Source: Pseudomonadota bacterium
GTDB lineage: Bacteria; Pseudomonadota; Gammaproteobacteria; Steroidobacterales; Steroidobacteraceae
DNA: 14,066 nt
Reading direction: 5' to 3'
Assembly (NCBI GenBank): GCA_021826035.1
Contig: JAKBBE010000033.1
Coordinates: forward strand, 1-14,066
The notes beneath the pieces were generated by a model that did not search any database, had not been told where the DNA came from, and saw nothing but the letters and a program-made list of their open reading frames with translations. Of this stretch, positions 1 through 5,356 are shown one piece after another; within the stretch, counting starts at the first letter, position 1, and each line of letters starts with the position of its first letter. A program made the position numbers and the translations under genes.

Positions 1-226
1 AACGCCACCGCCATCCCCAACCTCTCCCCGCAATCCTCTCCCCTGACACCTGCTCTTCCCAACCTGCTCCTGCGACGGGGCAACCGAACTCCCCATCGCG
101 GCGCGCATCTCGCGCATTCTGCCGGCACTATTCAAAACTCCCAACCTACCAACCGATTCGCACTCCACCGCGCCATAACTCATTGATCGGACACAACTCA
201 AATTCCCAACCTTCCGCTCCTCCGCA
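1..226. repeat. Pyrimidine-rich non-coding stretch with four CCCAACCT copies
   Basis: I see no convincing gene here. The top strand is rich in C and T. The 8-mer CCCAACCT occurs four times, at 16-23, 58-65, 140-147 and 205-212; the last three copies extend to TCCCAACCT. Spacing is irregular (42, 82 and 65 bases start to start), so this is not a simple tandem array. It could be a set of protein-binding sites upstream of the lasso precursor, or the remains of a decayed repeat. No clear sigma-70 promoter pair was found. The copies are seen directly; any function is inference. Confidence 0.45.
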
Positions 227-406
227 ATGTCGGTACCGCAGGCCGCCCCATCAGCGCGTCAACCCGGGCGCTCGATCGCCGCAACACGCACCCAAAGCAC
301 AAAAGCCGGCCTTGACAAACCTACTGGACGCTCCTTCCGTGATCTCGTCATCGTGGAATTCGGCGCCGCTCCACGAGTGACAGAGTCCATCATTAACCTC
401 CACTGA
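227..406 (+). CDS. Small ORF, 59 aa, with lasso-leader-like C-terminus (doubtful)
   Basis: ATG at 227 opens a 59-codon frame ending in TGA at 404-406. I do not recognise the protein. Residues 1-35 are low-complexity and basic. The last 20 or so include VEFGAAPRVTES followed by IINLH and stop. That stretch resembles the end of proteobacterial lasso leaders (hydrophobic residues, acidic-hydrophobic-Gly, small residues, then Thr at -2), but the would-be core begins with Ser and is only six residues, too short to thread. The stop overlaps the ribosome-binding site of the precursor at 418, so translational coupling is possible. No Shine-Dalgarno precedes the ATG, and an overlapping frame (183-380) is equally open. 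It may be a non-coding accident, a decayed precursor, or a short upstream peptide controlling translation of the precursor. Confidence 0.25.
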   Translation: MSVPQAAPSARQPGRSIAATRTQSTKAGLDKPTGRSFRDLVIVEFGAAPRVTESIINLH

Positions 407-412
407 GGAAAG
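405..412 (+). promoter_or_regulatory. Ribosome-binding site of the lasso precursor
   Basis: GAGGAAAG lies five bases before the ATG at 418. It is the best Shine-Dalgarno in this region and fixes the precursor start. An in-frame TAA at 394-396 rules out any much longer leader in this frame. The site overlaps the TGA (404-406) of the 59-residue frame upstream. Confidence 0.7.
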
Positions 413-417
413 CAACC

Positions 418-510
418 ATGCAGTACCACGGCAGTGTCTCTGCGGAGACGAAGGGATTCGCCCCGGAAACCATCGAGAATGGTGTCGAGCTGGGCCAGAA
501 GCAGCTCTAA
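418..510 (+). CDS. Lasso peptide precursor (A), 30 aa
   Basis: This short gene encodes the substrate of the B and C enzymes downstream. The leader is residues 1-12 and ends in HGSVSAETK. The core is residues 13-30, GFAPETIENGVELGQKQL. The SAET-K-G junction closely matches the SAETRG junction of the astexin precursor as I recall it: Thr at -2 and Gly at +1, the family hallmarks. Glu8 of the core is the natural acceptor for a Gly1-Glu8 eight-residue macrolactam ring, leaving a ten-residue tail. Glu5 would make too small a ring and Glu12 too large a one. The start is fixed by GAGGAAAG at 405-412 and an upstream in-frame stop at 394. The 12-residue leader is unusually short for the family. The tail has no aromatic residue, so the plug residues are not obvious. 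A strong hairpin follows, then B and C in the same direction. The role as precursor is inferred from motif and context; no product has been observed. Confidence 0.8.
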   Translation: MQYHGSVSAETKGFAPETIENGVELGQKQL

Positions 511-517
511 CTGGAGT

Positions 518-547
518 GGCGATGCGCGGCTTCGGCCGCGCATCGCC
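518..547 (+). terminator. Perfect 13-bp hairpin with C(UUCG)G tetraloop between A and B
   Basis: GGCGATGCGCGGC (518-530), loop TTCG (531-534), GCCGCGCATCGCC (535-547): every pair is Watson-Crick and the closing pair makes the extra-stable cUUCGg loop. No T-run follows, so it is not a classic intrinsic terminator. It lies 7 bases after the precursor stop. Stem-loops between the A gene and the processing genes are known in proteobacterial lasso clusters and are thought to raise precursor mRNA relative to the enzymes. It probably acts as a 3' stabiliser or partial attenuator. Confidence 0.75.
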
Positions 548-585
548 CAACGCTCATGACAGCGGCAACGCAACCGGAAACGCCC

Positions 586-1293
586 ATGTATGAGTTCGCA
601 CCTGATGTATTCGCATGCATAACCGGCCGACATTGCATGTTTCTCGATCTCCCTCGGGATCGATACCTATCCGTGCCGCGGCACCTCATGGAGGCCCTCT
701 CGCCCCAGATCGCCGGCTGGGCGCTGTCGGACGCACCTCCCCCATATGACCAGACCTCAAGTGCCGAGGTTTCTCTGCTGGCCGATGACCTGATAGCAGC
801 CGGCATTCTCCGCCGAAGCGCTCAGCATTCCCAATCGCCCCAGCGACCTCCAGTTCCTCCCGAACGCGAAATCGGCTCGCTGCTCCTTCCGTCAACCGCC
901 TTGGACGTCGACCGGGCGCGCATGCCCATCATTGCCGCATTAGCTTCCGCCGACTGGTCTCTTCGCTGCGTGCCTCTACCACGCATCATCGATCGCTTCA
1001 CCGCACCCAACGCACCGAATTGCAGCGAGCCGCACAACGACAACCTCCGGCACGCCGCCGCATTGACGCGACAATTTCTCGCCTTCCGACCCTGGTATCC
1101 GCGCGATTACTTGTGCCTATTCGACTCTCTTGCACTGCTGCTCCTTCTCCTGAGACGCGGAATACGTGCCCGCTGGATCTTTGGGGTCAAGGAGGACCCG
1201 TTCGCGGCACACTGCTGGCTGCAGATTGGAACGGTGGTTCTAAACGAACACCTAGACCGCACGAGGCTCTATTCCCCAATCATGATGGTATAA
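586..1293 (+). CDS. Lasso B protein: fused RRE and leader protease
   Basis: This McjB-like enzyme binds the precursor leader and cuts it off with ATP, delivering the core to the cyclase. Residues 1 to about 80 look like the PqqD-like recognition element, with CMFLDLPRDRY matching the usual G-x-x-x-FLD-x-x-x-DRY pattern. The C-terminal half is transglutaminase-like: Cys177 in DYLCLFDSLALL, His209 in AAHCWLQI, and Glu221 in VVLNEH. The Cys-His spacing of 32 and His-acid spacing of 12 match McjB (C150, H182, D194 as I recall), so Glu stands where Asp is usual. I chose ATG 586 (MYEFAPDVF, 235 aa) because it begins at the usual family N-terminus and has GGAAA five bases upstream. ATG 556, which adds 10 residues, sits just after the hairpin with no Shine-Dalgarno. 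The cyclase follows after 9 bases. B1 and B2 are fused, as is usual in proteobacteria. Confidence 0.88.
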   Translation: MYEFAPDVFACITGRHCMFLDLPRDRYLSVPRHLMEALSPQIAGWALSDAPPPYDQTSSAEVSLLADDLIAAGILRRSAQHSQSPQRPPVPPEREIGSLLLPSTALDVDRARMPIIAALASADWSLRCVPLPRIIDRFTAPNAPNCSEPHNDNLRHAAALTRQFLAFRPWYPRDYLCLFDSLALLLLLLRRGIRARWIFGVKEDPFAAHCWLQIGTVVLNEHLDRTRLYSPIMMV

Positions 1294-1298
1294 GGAGA
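1292..1298 (+). promoter_or_regulatory. Ribosome-binding site of the cyclase
   Basis: AAGGAGA overlaps the stop codon of B (TAA, 1291-1293) and lies four bases before TTG 1303. It supports the unusual TTG start and tight coupling of B and C translation. Confidence 0.65.
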
Positions 1299-1302
1299 CA
1301 CA

Positions 1303-3171
1303 TTGGATCTGCCATACCTCGCGATTCTATGGAACCCACTCGATCCAGACCAATCGCGGGCCGCTGAAACCGCGATCGGACGAGTGCCGCAAAGCGCTTG
1401 GACTCCCGTTCTGCAGCGGGCCGGAATCGTCGTTTACGGCCGAAACTCTCCGGTACCCTACCTCTGCGCGCACGTGATGTGCGACGGCCAAGGGGTTCTT
1501 CTTGGCACGTTATTCAATCCAAGTGGTCAGCACAGCCCTCTCACCAGCAATCTGGAATCAGACTCGACTCTTGCAGTTGCCGAACACGCAACCATACACC
1601 GCCTTACACGCCATCACTGGGGATGCTATGTCGCCCTGATTGCCAACCCATCCACCGGCAATTGGTGGGCACTACGAGATTGCTCCGGCATGATCCCGTG
1701 CTATTACACGCATACGGGCAACGTGACGTTATTCGCCTCAGATGCTCGCTACTTCCGTGCCTTCTCCGGCTCCGACAGCGCGGCACCATTGATGTCATTC
1801 GACATAAACTGGCGATACATCGCCGCCTTCCTCTCATACAGTCAACTCCAGATCCGTGATACGGCGATAGCCGGAATCTACGAACTACTGGCGGGAGAGG
1901 TCCTCAGCTGTCAGGGCGGCCGCCGTACGATCAACCTTGAATGGAACCCCCTGGAATTCATCGAGCCCGACCCTGGCGCGACAATTCCCGCAATGTGCGA
2001 TTCCATGCGTCGTGTACTGCAGTCAAGCATCGATGCCTGGGCCGGAATTCATGAGTCGCTATTGCACAGCCTCTCGGGAGGATTCGATTCTTCGCTTGTG
2101 CTAGCGCTGCTTGCTCGTTCCAGCAGACGCCGCCCTGTCATCTGCCTCAATCGCTATGCCGACGGACCTGCAGAAGATGAACGGCGGTATGCCCGGATCT
2201 CAGCAAACTCCACACGGACACCGCTGCTTGAAAGTCCATGGGAGTTCGGCCAGCAATCGATCGACAAAGAGCTTCTCCCTCAGACATTAGGCGCAAAACC
2301 CTCCATCACAGCGACTGTCAGTCTCCTCGAGAAGCCCTTTTTTGAAATGCTTCGGGCCTCATACAGATTCGACGCCATCTGGACCGGCGAAGGGGGTGAT
2401 CACGTACTTCTCGCGATGCCCACGGACTTGATCGTAAGGGACTCAATTCGTCTCCGTGGAATCGGCCTCCCCCTCATTGAAACCCTGCACAGTGCATCGC
2501 AACTTACGGGAACCTCAATACCGCGGTTAATTTGGCGCACGCTCTTTCCTCACTTTGGCACGCGAGATCCCTTCGTGGGACTCTCTCGCGGAACGCATTC
2601 GTTCCTCTCCACGCCGGCCATACGGCATTTCAACCCAGTCGCATACTCCAGGCATCCGTGGGCTGCAATTGCTCGAAGCGCGCCTCCCGGGAAGCGCCAG
2701 CAGATTCTGCTGCTCGCTGAGGCAATTCACCGACGTCGTCCACCACCTCTAACCCAAGGCTGCATGGAACTTCAGCCCATTCTTTCGCAACCGATAATCG
2801 AAGCATGCCTTCGCATACCGACCTATGATCTATTGTATCGAGGGAACTCGCGCGGTCTTGCGCGACACGCCTTCAGAGAGCTCGTGCCCGCGGAAATACT
2901 GAGCCGCGAAGTCAAGGGTCAAACCACTCACCATGCAATCGGACTGCTCGACCGGAGCATGAATTTCCTGTCGGAATACCTCTTATGCGGGGAACTCGCG
3001 CATCACGATCTATTGAGTCGTCCGAGTCTGGAATCAATTGTTACTCGCAAGGTACCGCTCACCGGCTCGCATGTACTGCCTTTGTTCGCGTGTCTCGCAG
3101 CTGAAGCCTGGATCGGCAACTGGATCGGCACTTCCGACTGCCATCCGCGGGACGCTCGCGATCCCACTTAG
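1303..3171 (+). CDS. Lasso cyclase C, asparagine-synthetase B-like
   Basis: This 622-residue McjC homologue adenylates the side chain of the core Glu with ATP and joins it to the Gly1 amine, closing the ring around the tail. Residues 1 to about 200 are the glutaminase-like domain. It has no Cys after the start, as expected for a lasso cyclase that does not use glutamine; GTLF and WGCYVALI with RDCSGMIPCYY are typical. The synthetase domain carries the PP-loop SGGFDSS at residues 258-264, and GEGGDH at 363-367 fits the second ATP/Mg-binding stretch. A C-terminal segment with SREVKGQ near residue 537 fits the family. TTG is taken as start because AAGGAGA lies four bases upstream and the B stop is nine bases away. 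The last 113 bp overlap the convergent isopeptidase gene on the other strand. Sampled GC (53% at 2281-2340) is far below that of the PTS genes in this window. Confidence 0.92.
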   Translation: MDLPYLAILWNPLDPDQSRAAETAIGRVPQSAWTPVLQRAGIVVYGRNSPVPYLCAHVMCDGQGVLLGTLFNPSGQHSPLTSNLESDSTLAVAEHATIHRLTRHHWGCYVALIANPSTGNWWALRDCSGMIPCYYTHTGNVTLFASDARYFRAFSGSDSAAPLMSFDINWRYIAAFLSYSQLQIRDTAIAGIYELLAGEVLSCQGGRRTINLEWNPLEFIEPDPGATIPAMCDSMRRVLQSSIDAWAGIHESLLHSLSGGFDSSLVLALLARSSRRRPVICLNRYADGPAEDERRYARISANSTRTPLLESPWEFGQQSIDKELLPQTLGAKPSITATVSLLEKPFFEMLRASYRFDAIWTGEGGDHVLLAMPTDLIVRDSIRLRGIGLPLIETLHSASQLTGTSIPRLIWRTLFPHFGTRDPFVGLSRGTHSFLSTPAIRHFNPVAYSRHPWAAIARSAPPGKRQQILLLAEAIHRRRPPPLTQGCMELQPILSQPIIEACLRIPTYDLLYRGNSRGLARHAFRELVPAEILSREVKGQTTHHAIGLLDRSMNFLSEYLLCGELAHHDLLSRPSLESIVTRKVPLTGSHVLPLFACLAAEAWIGNWIGTSDCHPRDARDPT

Positions 3172-5356
3172 AATTCCACCACCCATGGTCCGGGACGTTT
3201 AGTCCGACACTCTTCAGTTCAGACGCCGTAACTGAGCGCGGCCCAAACAGATTCAGCTTAGTCCAATATAGGTTCCGCAGGCGCGACAGGTTGGCTTCGG
3301 CCGGCACATTGAGAGCATGTACACTATGTCGATACGCAAATGCTTCAACCTCGGTACCTACAGATCGCCACTCTTCGACGAACTGGCCTGCCCCGGGGTT
3401 TCTACTCACAAACTCAAAGAGAACAGGCCCGTTTGCCGCTCTCCCGTCGCCAGCCGGATCCATGAGTCGATAGCGCGGAAGGAACCGCCCAACCGGCGGA
3501 CCGCCAAAAAATTCAATCATCGTCTGCCGCACAAAGTTGTTCCCAAGCGCGAATTGCGTGACGTTGTACGCTGCCGGATCACCGACCTCAGCGGCAGAGT
3601 ATTCCCGGAGTGTCTGAATGGCATGAGCGGCGAACAGTCCTCCAAAACTCCAGCCCATTGCCATAGCTCGACTCACACGCACACCCTGCGCCTCAACCGC
3701 CGGGACAGCATTCGAGAACAACGACACTGCACTTTCAAGCGCATGCATTGCACTATTGAACGAAGTCAGATGTTGCTTGCCGACCGGCACCCAATTCATT
3801 AGCAGGACCGCGATACCGGCACGCACCATTTTCGCGACGGGGTACGATGTAATCCACTGGGCATCTCTTGAGTATGCCTCCGTAAATCCATAGGCCATGA
3901 CCGCCAGCGGTACCGGACGGACATCTGCCCCTCGTGGCAACGCAAGAAAGCTAATGCTGCATTGACCAAACCGGTCGCACAGTCTCACGTCCTTGAATTT
4001 GATGTGTAACCGGTGCTCATGCGAATCTATCCTACCCAGCACCCGAATAGACCCAGTATGCAGATCTACCACTACAAGTCGCGGCGGGTCCGATAACGTC
4101 TGTACGGTGCAAATCGCCCTTGTTCGCGCAGCGTCGAATTCACATTCGTGACTCATTCCGCCCAGATCACCACCCGGCCAATAGAATCGCCGAACCACCT
4201 CATTGCCGCGAGTATCGATCTCCTGTAGCCACCAGCGGTTCGCGCCGCCCGGCCCTACGGAGCCCATTACTTGCTCAAATAGATGTTCCCTGTCCGCCCA
4301 CCATGTGCCGGCTACGTCTTGAATCAACGCATCCCTATTAGCGGCCGAAACATAATGGACTTGCCCTCGCGGTGTGAACGTATACAGCCTCATTGCCGCA
4401 CCGCAACCACAACGCGGCTTCAGTTTGTTTCGCCACAGTCCGGTTGCTGCTACGGCAAGTGTCCCGGCCGGCGATACCGATGCACTCAGAATTCGGTAAA
4501 CGGGTATCCGGCCAAACACCCGACGGCCACTCTCCAGATCGAAAATCCGCGTTTCCCATGAGCGAAGTGTAGAAGTAACCGCGAGCAGATGCCCTCGATG
4601 CCACATCAACGTCGGCGCCATAGAGAATCTTGATATCTTTAGCGGAAGCGTCCTGACTTTGCGTCTGCTCCCCATGCCTGGAATCTCAAGCGCTCGAACT
4701 ACGAACGTCCCAGGCCACCGTGCCCACGCAGGAGATATTAGCTCCAGAGACGTCATCGAATCCGTATCACGGACAGACGCCCGGTGCCTCCACCGCCACA
4801 GATCGGCGGTCTCAATCGCAACAAGCCGACGACCGGGATCAACCGCTGCGACCACGAAAGGACGAGCGCTCTTAAACACCACATCAGAGACTCCGGAGAC
4901 CGTGTTCTCCGCAACGAGTTCGTTCGATCCGTTAGTCCGAGAAAATAGAACTTCTTCTCTGCCGACCCAATGGACCGAACCGATGTGATCGCTCGAAAAA
5001 AGCGTATGCCATCCGCCGTCCCGGCCGTTCAAGGAAACGATGCCTAATGTCATCCGCGAAGCTGACGCCGCGCCCTCCACCCTCACTTCCGCGATTTCTT
5101 TCCCATCCGGAGAAATTTCATACGAGAGAATCAACTCCGCATTTTGGCGGCGACGCAGCATCGGCAGATTAGCCGGCTCACTGCACGCCGCCTGTCCAAT
5201 AAGACCCGTCAACATCAGTAGGCCCACTACTTTGACACTCTGCACCAGCGGAGCCGTTGGGAATCGCCGAACCTGTCGTGGCCGCTCTTGCATCCTGCTC
5301 TCGACGCGCGACTCTCGGGCAGATGACGCCATCGGAGCCACGCGAACTAGGCTCAC
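3059..5356 (-). CDS. Lasso peptide isopeptidase, prolyl-oligopeptidase (S9) family
   Basis: Enzymes of this type open the isopeptide bond of the threaded lasso and release a linear peptide; AtxE2 is the model. The frame encodes 765 residues from GTG 5356, which overlaps the receptor stop (GTGA), suggesting translational coupling. Met22 (about 5293) is an alternative start giving a more normal signal peptide: basic MQERPRQVRR, then hydrophobic VVGLLMLTGLIG and QAAC, a weak lipobox. Periplasmic or membrane-anchored placement is therefore likely. The beta-propeller spans about residues 70-470. The hydrolase domain has the nucleophile elbow GWSFGG with Ser570, and His680 (or His677) in RHSVHAL. 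AtxE2 has Ser527, Asp610 and His638 as I recall, a Ser-Asp spacing of 83. Ser570 plus 83 is Asn653 in SRNPGAG, so the triad acid appears replaced. The final 35 or so basic residues lie antisense to the cyclase gene and look like a run-on extension. Confidence 0.87.
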   Translation of the reverse strand: MSLVRVAPMASSARESRVESRMQERPRQVRRFPTAPLVQSVKVVGLLMLTGLIGQAACSEPANLPMLRRRQNAELILSYEISPDGKEIAEVRVEGAASASRMTLGIVSLNGRDGGWHTLFSSDHIGSVHWVGREEVLFSRTNGSNELVAENTVSGVSDVVFKSARPFVVAAVDPGRRLVAIETADLWRWRHRASVRDTDSMTSLELISPAWARWPGTFVVRALEIPGMGSRRKVRTLPLKISRFSMAPTLMWHRGHLLAVTSTLRSWETRIFDLESGRRVFGRIPVYRILSASVSPAGTLAVAATGLWRNKLKPRCGCGAAMRLYTFTPRGQVHYVSAANRDALIQDVAGTWWADREHLFEQVMGSVGPGGANRWWLQEIDTRGNEVVRRFYWPGGDLGGMSHECEFDAARTRAICTVQTLSDPPRLVVVDLHTGSIRVLGRIDSHEHRLHIKFKDVRLCDRFGQCSISFLALPRGADVRPVPLAVMAYGFTEAYSRDAQWITSYPVAKMVRAGIAVLLMNWVPVGKQHLTSFNSAMHALESAVSLFSNAVPAVEAQGVRVSRAMAMGWSFGGLFAAHAIQTLREYSAAEVGDPAAYNVTQFALGNNFVRQTMIEFFGGPPVGRFLPRYRLMDPAGDGRAANGPVLFEFVSRNPGAGQFVEEWRSVGTEVEAFAYRHSVHALNVPAEANLSRLRNLYWTKLNLFGPRSVTASELKSVGLNVPDHGWWNSKWDRERPADGSRKCRSSCRSRLQLRDTRTKAVHASR

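Noticed and set aside
1..226. Possible CRISPR or tandem array from the repeated CCCAACCT
   Set aside because: The repeat is only 8-9 bases, spacing is irregular, and there is no longer repeat unit or cas gene.
312..317. Perfect -35 hexamer TTGACA upstream of the precursor
   Set aside because: No credible -10 hexamer 15-19 bases downstream (the region reads about TTCCGTGAT). It may still be used by another sigma factor, but the sequence does not show that.
183..380. Open frame of 65 codons with PALTNLLDAPSVISSSW, faintly like a Gram-positive lasso leader
   Set aside because: No Shine-Dalgarno, no Thr-x-Gly junction, and the remaining residues end at the would-be ring acceptor with no tail. 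It overlaps another open frame of similar quality.
556..585. Earlier ATG for the B gene adding MTAATQPETP
   Set aside because: It lies 8 bases beyond a strong hairpin with no ribosome-binding site, and the added residues are outside the usual family N-terminus.
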